NCBI RefSeq assembly: GCF_002902905.1
Contig: NZ_CP026124.1
Coordinates: forward strand, 558,001 to 622,000
DNA: 64,000 bases
Direction: 5' to 3'
Origin: Achromobacter sp. AONIH1
Lineage (GTDB): Bacteria; Pseudomonadota; Gammaproteobacteria; Burkholderiales; Burkholderiaceae_B
Part shown: piece after piece, positions 49,375-57,850 of the stretch
Layout of the letters: each line of letters opens with the position of its first letter
How positions within the stretch are numbered: the stretch's first letter is position 1
Translations under genes and position numbers: made by a program
Notes under the pieces: generated by a model
Told to the model about the DNA's origin: nothing
The model's database searches: none
The model's input: the letters and a program-made list of their open reading frames with translations, nothing else

Positions 49375-50561
49375 CGGGAGACGATGGGATTCCGTTTCAG
49401 GAAGCCCAGCAATAATTCCGGGGTCAGCGCGCGGGATATCAGGAAACCTTGCGCCATATCGCACTGCAGTTTCTTCAACAAGGCCAGTTGCTCCCAGGTT
49501 TCGACGCCTTCGGCCACCACGTTCAGGGCCAAGCGCCGGCCCAGCGAGACGATACTCTCGACGGCGGCCTGGGCACCTTCATCTGCCGTACAGCGGCTGA
49601 TCAGGGAACGGTCGATCTTGAGTTCGGTGAAGGGCGTGGAGACCAGGTTGAACACCGAGCTGTAACCCTGGCCGGAATCATCCTGGGCCAGGCCGAATCC
49701 CTTCATGCGCAGGCGGCAGGCGCCCGCGTAATAGTCGCTTATCGCATCCGTGGTCGAACCCTCGGTCAGTTCAAAGCAGATGTCCTGCGGGGTGCCGCCC
49801 AGGCGCATGACATGGTCGTACAGACGATCCGGCAGGTCGGCATTCTGCAACAGGTGCGTCGGCAGATTGACCGACACCTCCATCCGGAAATCATGCTGCT
49901 GCCACACATGCTGAGCGGTAATGGTCTGTGCGAGCATCGACAATAGCAGCTCATCTTCCAGCTCGTCCAGTATCAGGGCTGGCAGGAACTGGCCAGGCAG
50001 CAGCACGCTGCCATCGGGCAACACCCAGCGCACCAGCGCCTCCGCCGCCCTCACCGAGCCGTCGGCGATGCGCATCTTCGGCTGGAACCAAGCGCGCACC
50101 TCGCCCGAGGCCAGCGCATGCTGCAACGCGGAACGATCGAACACCTGGCCCGACACCAGCGACTCGGCCTTCAGCCGCGAGGCTGCCTTCAACTTGGCCA
50201 CCAGCGCGATGATGGCTTGCGGCTGGGCGGGCTTGGACAACTGATCGATGACCCGCATGCCCAAGGTCTTCGCGACCAGGCTGGCGCCGGAGATGAGGCG
50301 CTTGGGAGACGAGCTGATCACCGCCAGCAAGGGCGGCGCCTCGTAGGTGGACAAGCGCTGAATCAGCTGGACGCCGTCCAGCTCGGGCATGAGCAGATCG
50401 CTCAGGACCAGGTCATAGCGCTGCTGCTCCAGCAGGCTCAAGGCGTGACAGCCGTTCTCGGCCGTATCCACCTGCGCGATGCCAGCCTGTATGAACAGGC
50501 TTTTCAGATATTCGCGTTGCAATAGCTGATCATCGACGATCAAGACGCGATAAGACAGCAT
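49371..50561 (-). CDS. Receiver-EAL cyclic-di-GMP phosphodiesterase (RocR-like)
   Basis: A 396-residue protein. The receiver (about 1-125) has VDDQ, Asp55 (VLSDLLMP) and Lys110. The EAL domain (about 140-390) has E-A-L at 174-176, the Asn of VSVNLP, FELTE, QDDSGQGYSS, LKIDRSLI, VAEGVET and QGFLIS. All catalytic metal-binding residues appear intact, so active hydrolysis of cyclic di-GMP is likely. ATG 50561 is preceded by AAGGAG; a longer frame upstream is rejected. It is the first gene of the EAL-kinase run and has a motif-bearing promoter. Confidence 0.93.
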   Translation of the reverse strand: MLSYRVLIVDDQLLQREYLKSLFIQAGIAQVDTAENGCHALSLLEQQRYDLVLSDLLMPELDGVQLIQRLSTYEAPPLLAVISSSPKRLISGASLVAKTLGMRVIDQLSKPAQPQAIIALVAKLKAASRLKAESLVSGQVFDRSALQHALASGEVRAWFQPKMRIADGSVRAAEALVRWVLPDGSVLLPGQFLPALILDELEDELLLSMLAQTITAQHVWQQHDFRMEVSVNLPTHLLQNADLPDRLYDHVMRLGGTPQDICFELTEGSTTDAISDYYAGACRLRMKGFGLAQDDSGQGYSSVFNLVSTPFTELKIDRSLISRCTADEGAQAAVESIVSLGRRLALNVVAEGVETWEQLALLKKLQCDMAQGFLISRALTPELLLGFLKRNPIVSR

Positions 50562-50653
50562 GATTCGTAATCTCCTTGGGACGCTGCTACCCGTGGGAGC
50601 GAAACAGGCCCGGCAGGACAGGCGCACACGCGTCGGCGGTCAGCAAGGGAGTG

Positions 50654-50695
50654 ATTAGAGCGGGATGCCACGCCAAGGAATATCAGACGTTTCCG
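50654..50695 (-). promoter_or_regulatory. EAL-kinase operon promoter with RcsB-box-like site
   Basis: CGGAAACGTCTGAT (50695-50682 on the minus strand) ends 22 bp before TCTAAT (50659-50654), a fair -10. The leader to ATG 50561 would be about 86 nt. The block GTCTGATATTCCT is identical to that upstream of the autotransporter-like gene. Confidence 0.6.
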
Positions 50696-50738
50696 AATTG
50701 ATTCTCTCATTCACCCATGGGTGCTCCGGGAGGGTTTT

Positions 50739-50781
50739 AGGAACCGTCTGATTCCCGGATCCGTTGTCGCGTTCGGACAAT
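50739..50781 (+). promoter_or_regulatory. Divergent promoter with RcsB-box-like site for the small receiver gene
   Basis: AGGAACCGTCTGAT (50739-50752) ends 23 bp before GACAAT (50776-50781), a fair -10. Transcription would start near 50788, 23 nt before GTG 50811. The site is a divergent partner of the EAL-operon box, 43 bp away. Confidence 0.55.
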
Positions 50782-50810
50782 GCCGTATCCCGTCTGTTTC
50801 CCTTCGCCCC

Positions 50811-51266
50811 GTGACTCATTTCGCTTTCCTGCATACCCTGCATGTGCACGCCCAGCACATCGACCGCGCCGCACGCCTGGCGGCCAGCATTCGGGATTCC
50901 GTTTCCGCCATCTGCTTCTATGCCGAAACCCAGGCCAGCCTGTACGCGCGCGCCGGCGCGCCGGGCCGGCACTATCTGCTGGTCGAGGGCGAATCGGCCT
51001 GGCTGCAGCGCTTCTTCGCGATACCGCACTGTCCGCAGGTGTCCGGCGTGGTCGCGCTGGTGAACGACGACGCCGGTCCGGCCGACCTTGCCAGGCTCAT
51101 GCTGGCCGACGCTGACATCTGCCTGCAGGGCTCGGCGCATCCTCGGGTGATCCTGGCCGCCCTGTCGGCGCTGGCGCGCATGGAACGCCGCCTGCTCGTC
51201 GCCAGCGGCGGCGCGCCAACCCATGACGCGACGGAATACGGGCACGCTCCGCGAAGCGCACACTGA
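50811..51266 (+). CDS. Small degenerate receiver-like protein
   Basis: A 151-residue protein from GTG 50811. Its pattern (FAFLHTLHVHAQHIDRAAR, YLLVEGESAWLQRFF, GVVALVNDDAGPADLARLM, ADADICLQG then ALSALARMER) has the strand-helix rhythm of a receiver domain. The phospho-acceptor Asp and conserved Lys are missing and no DNA-binding domain follows. The start is uncertain because no ribosome-binding site is seen. It is divergent from the RocR-like gene and shares its box, so a partner or decoy role in the relay is possible but speculative. Confidence 0.55.
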   Translation: MTHFAFLHTLHVHAQHIDRAARLAASIRDSVSAICFYAETQASLYARAGAPGRHYLLVEGESAWLQRFFAIPHCPQVSGVVALVNDDAGPADLARLMLADADICLQGSAHPRVILAALSALARMERRLLVASGGAPTHDATEYGHAPRSAH

Positions 51267-51406
51267 CTCCAGGCGCGTCGTGATCCTACCGTCTGTCGAC
51301 GTGGACGATGCCGCGCACCGGGCGCCGCGCCGCGCGCACGATCGTCAGTCCGCTGGACGAACCGCGCCGGCGGCGTCACACTGACCGCCTGCCACGGAGC
51401 CCCTTC

Positions 51407-52039
51407 ATGTCCACCGCCACCCTGCTGCTGTTCATCCTGGCCTCGGCCGTCGCCATCGTCACCCCCGGCCCCACCGTGCTGCTGGCCATGAGCAACGGCT
51501 CGCGCCACGGCGTGCGCGTCGCCTGCTGGGGCATGGCCGGCGCGGTGCTGGCGGACATGATCCTGGTAGGCGCGGTGGCCTCCGGCCTGGGCGTGCTGCT
51601 GGCGGCGTCCGAGGTCGCCTTCCAGGCGGTCAAATGGGTTGGCGCGGCCTACCTGGCCTGGCTGGGCTGGAAGATGCTGCGCTCGGACGCCGCCTTCGTC
51701 ATGCCGGCCGACGATACCGGCGCGCGCCATGCCAGCGGCTTCAAGCTGGGCTTGCGCAGCTTCATGGTGGCGCTGACCAATCCGAAGGCGCTGCTGTTCA
51801 TGTCCGCCTTCCTGCCGCAATTCATCAATCCCGCCGCGCCGCTGTTCGCCCAGTACGCCACCCTGGCCGCCGTGCTGGCGCTGATGAACGTCGCGACCAT
51901 GCTGGCCTACGCCACGCTGGGCGCGCAGCTGGTGCGCGCCTTCCGCGGCGCCGGCCTGCGCTGGATGAACCGCGTCTGCGGCAGCCTGATGATGGGCCTG
52001 GCCGCCACGCTGGCGCTGTATCGGCGCGGGGCGCAGTGA
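51407..52039 (+). CDS. LysE/RhtB family amino-acid exporter
   Basis: A 210-residue membrane protein with about five or six hydrophobic segments. The family signature TPGPTVLLAMSNGSRHG (about 19-35) and GLRSFMVALTNPKALLF are present. It probably exports an amino acid or related metabolite by proton antiport. ATG 51407 is chosen because it starts directly at the first helix; the in-frame extension upstream is not conserved-looking. Confidence 0.92.
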   Translation: MSTATLLLFILASAVAIVTPGPTVLLAMSNGSRHGVRVACWGMAGAVLADMILVGAVASGLGVLLAASEVAFQAVKWVGAAYLAWLGWKMLRSDAAFVMPADDTGARHASGFKLGLRSFMVALTNPKALLFMSAFLPQFINPAAPLFAQYATLAAVLALMNVATMLAYATLGAQLVRAFRGAGLRWMNRVCGSLMMGLAATLALYRRGAQ

Positions 52040-52145
52040 GGTTCGCTGCCGAAAGAGGGCCAAATTGGTCACGCTGCGCCTGATCCTGACAAGGCGCGCG
52101 CGGTAGATTCAAGGAAACGCGGCACTTGCCGACATTTCCAGTGAA

Positions 52146-52174
52146 TTGACATAGTCCCAAATCGGGACCAAAAT
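52146..52174 (+). promoter_or_regulatory. higBA promoter and operator
   Basis: TTGACA (52146-52151) and CAAAAT (52169-52174) are 17 bp apart. The perfect inverted repeat GTCCCAAATCGGGAC (52154-52168) fills the spacer, where a bound HigA antitoxin would block RNA polymerase. It lies 8 bp before the toxin start. Confidence 0.75.
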
Positions 52175-52181
52175 ACCCGCC

Positions 52182-52484
52182 ATGCGCATCATCGCCAAGA
52201 AGACGCTGCTCACGTTCATCGAACGTCATGCTGAAGCCGAACAAGCGCTGCTGGCATGGCACGCCGAAGCCGCGCAAGCAACCTGGACCAGGCCCCAAGA
52301 CATCAAGGACCAATACGCGTCGGCGAGTTTCGTGGGCAAGAACAGGGTGGTGTTCAACATCAAGGGCAATACCTACCGCGTGATCGTCGCGATCGCGTAC
52401 CGAATCGGCGTCGTCTACGTGAAGTTCGTCGGCACGCATACTGAATACGACAAGATAGACGTCACAACCGTGGACATGGGATGA
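52182..52484 (+). CDS. higB: HigB-type mRNA interferase toxin
   Basis: A 100-residue protein of the HigB/RelE-like toxin family (MRIIAKKTLLTFIERHAEAE, DIKDQYASASFVGKNRVVFN, KGNTYRVIV, VYVKFVGTHTEYDKI). Family members cut mRNA on the ribosome. The gene precedes the antitoxin, the reversed order typical of higBA, and overlaps it by 4 bp. Local base composition is lower in GC than the neighbours, suggesting acquisition. Confidence 0.9.
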   Translation: MRIIAKKTLLTFIERHAEAEQALLAWHAEAAQATWTRPQDIKDQYASASFVGKNRVVFNIKGNTYRVIVAIAYRIGVVYVKFVGTHTEYDKIDVTTVDMG

Positions 52485-52852
52485 CAAGCATGGACATTCA
52501 TCCGATCCGGACCAAGCAGGATTACGCTGCCGCCCTGAAGGTGGCCTCCGCGCTCGTGGACGCCGATCCGGCGCCAGGCACGGAAGCGGGCGACAAACTG
52601 GACGTGCTTTCGATCCTGATCGAGCGCTACGAGGTCGATCACTTCCCGCTGAAAGCGCCCAGCCCGATCGAGGCGATCAAGTTCCGCATGGAACAGGCCG
52701 GCCTGTCGGTCGGAGACATGAAGCCCTACATCGGCAACAGCAACCGCGTCTATGAAGTGCTGAACGGCCGCCGGGAACTGAGTCTGGCGATGATCCGCAG
52801 GCTGCATGATGGGCTGCATATACCGGCAGACGTGCTGATCGGTTCCGCCTGA
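52481..52852 (+). CDS. higA: HigA-type antitoxin
   Basis: A 123-residue protein with a C-terminal helix-turn-helix (about 70-115; EQAGLSVGDMKPYIGNSNRV, then NGRRELSLAMIRRL). The N-terminal part (HPIRTKQDYAAALKVASALV) is the usual HigA segment. It should bind HigB and autoregulate through the upstream palindrome. Coupled to higB by ATGA. Confidence 0.9.
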   Translation: MTSMDIHPIRTKQDYAAALKVASALVDADPAPGTEAGDKLDVLSILIERYEVDHFPLKAPSPIEAIKFRMEQAGLSVGDMKPYIGNSNRVYEVLNGRRELSLAMIRRLHDGLHIPADVLIGSA

Positions 52853-53033
52853 ACCTGGCCGGACGGCTATGGCCAACACTGCAACGCGATTCATTCCCAA
52901 GCGCTGACCCGCCACTCGGCCCGCCTGCCTGCGCCGAGCCCCCCGACCCGGTAAAATACCGCCCCCTGCCCCGCCGCGCTAAAATTGCGCACTATTTGAT
53001 CATCGGCGCCGGCAGCGTCCACCGAGGTATCCC

Positions 53034-54350
53034 ATGTCTTCCCCCAAAGTCGGCTTCGTCAGCCTGGGCTGTCCGAAAGCCCTGGTCGACTCCGAACGCA
53101 TCCTGACCCAGCTCCGCACCGAAGGGTACGAAGTCACGCCCGAGTACAACGACGCGGATGTCGTGGTCGTCAACACCTGCGGCTTCATCGACAGCGCCAA
53201 GGCCGAATCGCTGGAAGCCATCGGCGAGGCGCTGGCCGAGAACGGCAAGGTCATCGTCACCGGCTGCATGGGCGTGGAAGAGTCCGTGATCCGCAACGTG
53301 CACCCCAGCGTGCTGGCCGTGACCGGACCGCAGCAATATGAAGAAGTGGTGCGCGCCGTGCACAATGCCGCGCCGCCCAAGAAAGACCACAATCCCTACC
53401 TGGACCTGGTGCCACCGCAAGGCGTCAAGCTCACGCCGCGCCACTATGCCTACCTGAAGATATCCGAAGGCTGCAATCATCGTTGCAGCTTCTGCATCAT
53501 CCCGTCGATGCGCGGCGACCTGGTCAGCCGTCCGGTGGGCGACGTGCTCAGCGAGGCCGAGCGCCTGGTCAAGGCCGGCGTGAAGGAACTGCTGGTGATC
53601 TCGCAGGACACCAGCGCCTATGGCGTGGACATGAAGTTCCGCAGCGGCTTCTGGAACGGCCGCCCGGTCAAGACCCGCATGACCGAGCTCTGTACGGCCT
53701 TGTCCGAAATGGGCGTCTGGACGCGCCTGCACTATGTGTATCCCTACCCGCACGTCGACGAGATCATTCCGCTGATGGCCGAAGGCAAGGTGCTGCCGTA
53801 CCTGGACATTCCGTTCCAGCACGCCAGCCCGCGCATCCTGAAGGCCATGAAGCGTCCGGCCTTCGAGGACAAGACGCTGGCGCGCGTGAAGCGCTGGCGC
53901 GAGGAATGCCCGGACCTGACCATCCGCTCGACCTTCATCGTCGGCTTCCCCGGCGAGACCGAGGAAGACTTCCAGTACCTGCTGGACTGGATGCAGGAAG
54001 CCCAGCTCGACCGCGTCGGCTGTTTCCAGTATTCGCCGGTGGAAGGCGCGCCGGCGAACCTGCTGGACAACCCCGTGCCGGACGAGGTCAAGCAGGAACG
54101 CTGGGAACGCTTCATGGAACAGCAGCAGGCCATCTCCGCCAGCCGCCTGCAGGCCAAGGTCGGCCGCGAGATCGACGTGCTGATCGATGAAGTCGACGAG
54201 GACGGCGCCGTGGGCCGCAGCAGCGCCGACGCGCCCGAGATCGACGGCTGCGTCTACGTCAGCTCGGACGAACCGCTCAAGCCCGGCGATCTGGTGCGCA
54301 CGCGCGTCACCGACGCCGATGAGTACGACCTCTGGGCCGACAAGCTGTAA
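53034..54350 (+). CDS. rimO: Ribosomal protein uS12 methylthiotransferase
   Basis: A 438-residue radical-SAM protein that methylthiolates Asp of ribosomal protein S12. The MTTase domain has [27 protein letters not shown] and GCMG, giving the three Cys of the auxiliary cluster. The radical-SAM motif is [13 protein letters not shown]-terminal TRAM domain (about 370-435) follows. Length is normal. Confidence 0.97.
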   Translation: MSSPKVGFVSLGCPKALVDSERILTQLRTEGYEVTPEYNDADVVVVNTCGFIDSAKAESLEAIGEALAENGKVIVTGCMGVEESVIRNVHPSVLAVTGPQQYEEVVRAVHNAAPPKKDHNPYLDLVPPQGVKLTPRHYAYLKISEGCNHRCSFCIIPSMRGDLVSRPVGDVLSEAERLVKAGVKELLVISQDTSAYGVDMKFRSGFWNGRPVKTRMTELCTALSEMGVWTRLHYVYPYPHVDEIIPLMAEGKVLPYLDIPFQHASPRILKAMKRPAFEDKTLARVKRWREECPDLTIRSTFIVGFPGETEEDFQYLLDWMQEAQLDRVGCFQYSPVEGAPANLLDNPVPDEVKQERWERFMEQQQAISASRLQAKVGREIDVLIDEVDEDGAVGRSSADAPEIDGCVYVSSDEPLKPGDLVRTRVTDADEYDLWADKL

Positions 54351-54361
54351 GCATGCACGCG

Positions 54362-54392
54362 GGCCACGGCATCCGCTTGCGGCGCCGTGGCC
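54362..54392. other. GC hairpin between convergent rimO and SMR genes
   Basis: GGCCACGGC (54362-54370) and GCCGTGGCC (54384-54392) form a perfect 9-bp stem. There is no T-tract, so bidirectional termination is only a possibility. Confidence 0.35.
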
Positions 54393-54449
54393 GCGCCTGT
54401 CGGCCCTGGCGCGCGTGCCGCGACATGAGCGGCGGCAGCGCTTCCGCCC

Positions 54450-54767
54450 TCAGCCTTCCAACGCCTTCAATCCGGCCACGCCGCCGATGATCAGCGCGAT
54501 GCAGGCCAGCCGCGCCAGCGACGCCGATTCCCCGAACAGCGCGATGCCCAGCACGGCGATGCCGGTCGCGCCGATGCCGGTCCAGACCGCATAGGCCGTG
54601 CCCGCCGGCAGCTGCCGCAGCGCCAGCGTCAGCAGGAACACACTGCCCAACGCCGCCGCCACGCCCAGCACGCCGGGCCACAGCCGCGTCCAGCCTTGCG
54701 CGTACTTCAAGGCCAGCGCCATCACGATTTCCGCCGCGCTCGCGGCGATCAACAACCACCAGGCCAT
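54450..54767 (-). CDS. SMR family exporter, SugE/Gdx-like
   Basis: A 105-residue protein with four transmembrane helices. Glu14 in ASAAEIVMALALKYA is the expected charge-coupling residue. AYAVWTGIGATGIAVLG resembles the guanidinium exporter (Gdx/SugE) subgroup more than EmrE. ATG 54767 is preceded by AGGAGG. The HxlR regulator is divergent and probably controls it. Substrate is inferred only. Confidence 0.88.
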   Translation of the reverse strand: MAWWLLIAASAAEIVMALALKYAQGWTRLWPGVLGVAAALGSVFLLTLALRQLPAGTAYAVWTGIGATGIAVLGIALFGESASLARLACIALIIGGVAGLKALEG

Positions 54768-54847
54768 CGCGGCCTCCTGTGCAGACTTCGGACCGCCCAG
54801 CTTACGGGCTATAGTGGGCTCGGAACAGTACGCACTTTCTGGTAACG

Positions 54848-55258
54848 ATGGACACGCCCTCAACGCCCGCGCCGACCGCCGACGTCTTCAACGCCGCCTG
54901 CCCCTCCCGCCACGCGCTCGAACTGATCTCCGGCAAGTGGGTGCCGCTGCTGCTGCCGGCGCTGGCCGACGGCCCCCTGCGCAACGGCGAATTGCTGCGC
55001 CGGCTCGACGGCATCTCGCAGAAGGTGTTGACGCAGACCCTGCGCGATCTCGAGCGCCACGGACTGCTGCTGCGCGAGGATCTGCGCACGGTGCCGCCGC
55101 ACGTGCGCTACCGCCTGAGCGAACTGGGCCGCTCGCTCAACGTCGCGCTGCTGGCGCTGGATCGCTGGGCCGAGACCCATCACCAGGAATTGCAGGCCGC
55201 GGCAGGCAGGCACGACGCCCGGCAGGCGGCGGGACCAGACCGCCCCGCCCCCGGCTGA
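54848..55258 (+). CDS. HxlR family transcriptional regulator
   Basis: A 136-residue winged-helix regulator (CPSRHALELISGKWVPLLLP, then GISQKVLTQTLRDLERHGLL and PPHVRYRLSELG). The N-terminal Cys (CPS) of this family can sense oxidants or electrophiles. It is divergent from the SMR exporter with an 80-bp gap, suggesting substrate-responsive control of export. Confidence 0.9.
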   Translation: MDTPSTPAPTADVFNAACPSRHALELISGKWVPLLLPALADGPLRNGELLRRLDGISQKVLTQTLRDLERHGLLLREDLRTVPPHVRYRLSELGRSLNVALLALDRWAETHHQELQAAAGRHDARQAAGPDRPAPG

Positions 55259-55304
55259 AGCGTCGCGCGACCTTGCGTAAACTATCGCTTTTCCGGACAG
55301 AACA

Positions 55305-55889
55305 ATGAAGAATCTCTGCGTCTATTGCGGTTCGAATCCCGGCAACCGCCCCGACTACATCGAACAGGCCCGCGCGCTGGCGCGCGAGCTGATCAAGCGC
55401 GACATCGGCCTGGTCTACGGCGGCTCGGTGGTCGGCATCATGGGCGAGGTCGCCAATGAAGTGCTGGCCGGCGGCGGCCGCGTGATCGGCGTGATCCCCG
55501 AATTGCTGCTCAAGAAAGAGCACGCGCATCGCGGCCTGACCGAGCTGCACCTGGTGCAGACCATGCACGAGCGCAAGGCCATGATGATCGACAAGGCCGA
55601 CGGCTTCATCGCCCTGCCCGGCGGCGCCGGCACGCTGGAGGAGTTCTTCGAGGTCTGGACCTGGGCCCAGCTGAACATGCACGAGAAGCCCTGCGGCCTG
55701 CTCAACGTGGCCGGCTACTACGACGCCATGCTCCGGTTCCTGGACCATGCCGTGGCCGAATCCTTCATCCGCCCCCAGCACCGCGACATGCTGGTGGTCG
55801 AGCAGGACCCCGTCGCGCTGCTGGACCGCTACGCCGCCTACCGGGCGCCGGTTGTCTCGAAGTGGTTCGAACCGGTCAAGGCCGCCTGA
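55305..55889 (+). CDS. LOG family phosphoribohydrolase
   Basis: A 194-residue Rossmann-fold protein of the TIGR00730 family. The LOG motif PGGAGTLEEFFE (about 105-116) and GLVYGGSVVGIMGEVAN are present. Plant and bacterial members hydrolyse cytokinin riboside 5'-monophosphates or other nucleoside monophosphates. The physiological substrate here is unknown. Confidence 0.92.
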   Translation: MKNLCVYCGSNPGNRPDYIEQARALARELIKRDIGLVYGGSVVGIMGEVANEVLAGGGRVIGVIPELLLKKEHAHRGLTELHLVQTMHERKAMMIDKADGFIALPGGAGTLEEFFEVWTWAQLNMHEKPCGLLNVAGYYDAMLRFLDHAVAESFIRPQHRDMLVVEQDPVALLDRYAAYRAPVVSKWFEPVKAA

Positions 55890-55938
55890 GGCGGCCGGAC
55901 CAGGCGGTCCCGCCATCACCGACATGGAGACCCACGCA

Positions 55939-56505
55939 ATGACCCATGCTCCGCAGCCCCAGCCCAGCACGGAATCCGTCCTGCGCGACTACTTCCATGC
56001 CAAGGACGAGAACCGCCCGCTGTACATGGCCCGCGCATTCGCGCCCGACGCCGTGCTGAAGATGGCGCTGCGCACGCAGGCCATCGCGTTTCCGCCCGAA
56101 TCGCACGGCCTGGCCGCCATCACCGACACGCTGGTGCGCAAATTCGGCCAGACCTACGACAACGTCTTCACGTTCTACCTGTCGCGCCCCGAGGCCGGCC
56201 AGCGGCTGTCCGAGTACCGCTGCGACTGGCTGGTCGGCATGACCGAAAAGGCCGGCGGCGCCGTGCGCGTCGGCTGTGGCCGCTACGACTGGAACTTCCA
56301 GGCCGAGCCCTATCGCGCCGAGCGCCTGACCATCACCATCGAGACCATGGTCACGCTGCCGCCGGACGACGCCGGCGCGGTCTTCGGCTGGCTGACGGCG
56401 CTGGATTATCCCTGGACCGACGCGCGCCGCGCGGTCGCCGGCGCGCCGCCGCTGGAAGCGCTGGCGCCGGTCGCGCACTATCTGCTACACCCCAACGGCC
56501 AGTAG
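55939..56505 (+). CDS. SnoaL/NTF2-like protein
   Basis: A 188-residue protein with an NTF2-like fold inferred from STESVLRDYFHAKDENRPLY, MARAFAPDAVLKM and FTFYLSRPE. ATG 55939 is preceded by GGAGA; the ATG 15 bp upstream is the alternative. Such domains are isomerases, hydrolases or binding proteins; no catalytic set is evident. It may be co-transcribed with the LOG gene (49-bp gap). Confidence 0.7.
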   Translation: MTHAPQPQPSTESVLRDYFHAKDENRPLYMARAFAPDAVLKMALRTQAIAFPPESHGLAAITDTLVRKFGQTYDNVFTFYLSRPEAGQRLSEYRCDWLVGMTEKAGGAVRVGCGRYDWNFQAEPYRAERLTITIETMVTLPPDDAGAVFGWLTALDYPWTDARRAVAGAPPLEALAPVAHYLLHPNGQ

Positions 56506-56536
56506 CCCCGCGCCTGGCTGGCACCGGATCCGATTC

Positions 56537-57163
56537 TTGAAATACGACTTCGCCGCCTTCGACTTCGATGGAACCCTGGCAGACACCATGCCCTGGTTCA
56601 ACTCCGTCCTGAACACCGTGGCCGAGAAATACGGCTTTCGCCAGATCGACGCGACCGAGCGCGAACAGCTGCGCCACCGCGACCCGATGGCGATCCTGAA
56701 GTACCTGGGCATTCCTCTGTGGAAGCTGCCCGCCATCATGACCCACATGCGCGAGCTGATGCGCGACATCGACCCATCCGTGCATCTGTTCGACGGCATG
56801 GTCGATGTACTGGCCACGCTCAAGGCCGCCGGCCTGCGGCTGGCGGTGGTCAGCTCGAATTCGATCGAGAACGTGCAGCGCGTGCTCGGGCCGCACGCGG
56901 CCGCGCTGTTCGACGACTACGAATGTGGTACGGACCTGTTCGGCAAGGCGGCCAAGATCGACCGCCTGCTGCAACGGCACCGGATCGCCCCGGAACGCTT
57001 CCTGCTGGTGGGCGACGAAATCCGCGACATCGAAGCGGCGCGCAAGGCCGGCGTGCGGGTCGCCTCGGTGGGCTGGGGCTACAACCACGTCGACGCGCTG
57101 CGCGAACGCCAGCCCGATGAACTGCTGCTGACCGTGGCGGAACTGCCCGCCGTCCTGACCTGA
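56537..57163 (+). CDS. HAD family hydrolase (phosphoglycolate phosphatase-like)
   Basis: A 208-residue protein starting at TTG 56537. HAD motif I is DFDGTLAD (about 8-15), motif II VVSSNS, the motif III Lys is in FGKAAKIDRL, and motif IV is VGDEIRDIEAARKAG. A helical cap domain sits between I and II. It resembles phosphoglycolate phosphatases, but the substrate is unknown. Confidence 0.88.
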   Translation: MKYDFAAFDFDGTLADTMPWFNSVLNTVAEKYGFRQIDATEREQLRHRDPMAILKYLGIPLWKLPAIMTHMRELMRDIDPSVHLFDGMVDVLATLKAAGLRLAVVSSNSIENVQRVLGPHAAALFDDYECGTDLFGKAAKIDRLLQRHRIAPERFLLVGDEIRDIEAARKAGVRVASVGWGYNHVDALRERQPDELLLTVAELPAVLT

Positions 57164-57183
57164 CCCTTGCCCTTCACGTCATC

Positions 57184-57810
57184 ATGCGCCTCGATCCCGA
57201 TCACCTCGTCACCGACCCCGACGCCCTGCAAGCGCTGTACGGCGAACCCGGCGAAGCCTCGCTGAAGAAGGAAGTGGACCACGTCCACCCGCATTACCGC
57301 GCCTTCATCGAGGCCTCGCCCTTCGCCATGCTGGCCACGGCGGGACCGGACGGCCTGGACGCCTCGCCGCGCGGCGACCCGGCCGGATTCGTCGTGGTCG
57401 AGGACGAGAAAACCCTGCTGCTGCCCGACCGGCGCGGCAACAACCGCATCGACAGCCTGCGCAACATCCTGGCCGACCCACGCGTCGCCCTGCTGTTCCT
57501 GGTGCCGGGCGTGGGCGAGACGCTGCGCGTCAACGGCCTGGGCCGCATCAGCACCGATCCAGCGCTGCTGGAGCGCTTCGGCATGGACGGCAAGCTGCCG
57601 CGCTCGGTGCTGGTGGTCGAGGTGCAGACGGTGTATTTCCAGTGTTCGCGCGCGCTGCTGCGCTCGCGCCTGTGGGACGCGTCCACCCAGGTGCCGCGCA
57701 GCGCCCTGCCCAGCGCCGGCCGCATCCTGTCCGACCTGACGGCCGGCACCTTCGACGGCGTCGCCTACGACCGCGATTTTCCGGCGCGCGTGGCCAAGAC
57801 GCTGTACTGA
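57184..57810 (+). CDS. PPOX-class FMN-binding protein
   Basis: A 208-residue pyridoxamine 5'-phosphate oxidase-like protein (PFAMLATAGPDGLDASPRGD, then LLLPDRRGNNRIDSLRNILA and VALLFLVPG). It resembles the flavin/deazaflavin-dependent oxidoreductases of the MSMEG_1061 type. The reaction is not known. It lies 20 bp after the HAD gene and may share its transcript. Confidence 0.87.
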   Translation: MRLDPDHLVTDPDALQALYGEPGEASLKKEVDHVHPHYRAFIEASPFAMLATAGPDGLDASPRGDPAGFVVVEDEKTLLLPDRRGNNRIDSLRNILADPRVALLFLVPGVGETLRVNGLGRISTDPALLERFGMDGKLPRSVLVVEVQTVYFQCSRALLRSRLWDASTQVPRSALPSAGRILSDLTAGTFDGVAYDRDFPARVAKTLY

Positions 57811-57850
57811 AACCCGGGCGCGGCCCGGCGCCCCCAACCTGGAGCCATGC

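Noticed and set aside
46048..49665. Plus-strand open frame of about 1200 codons opposite the hybrid kinase
   Set aside because: The minus strand carries all kinase motifs; the plus frame has no recognisable domain and results from high GC at third positions.
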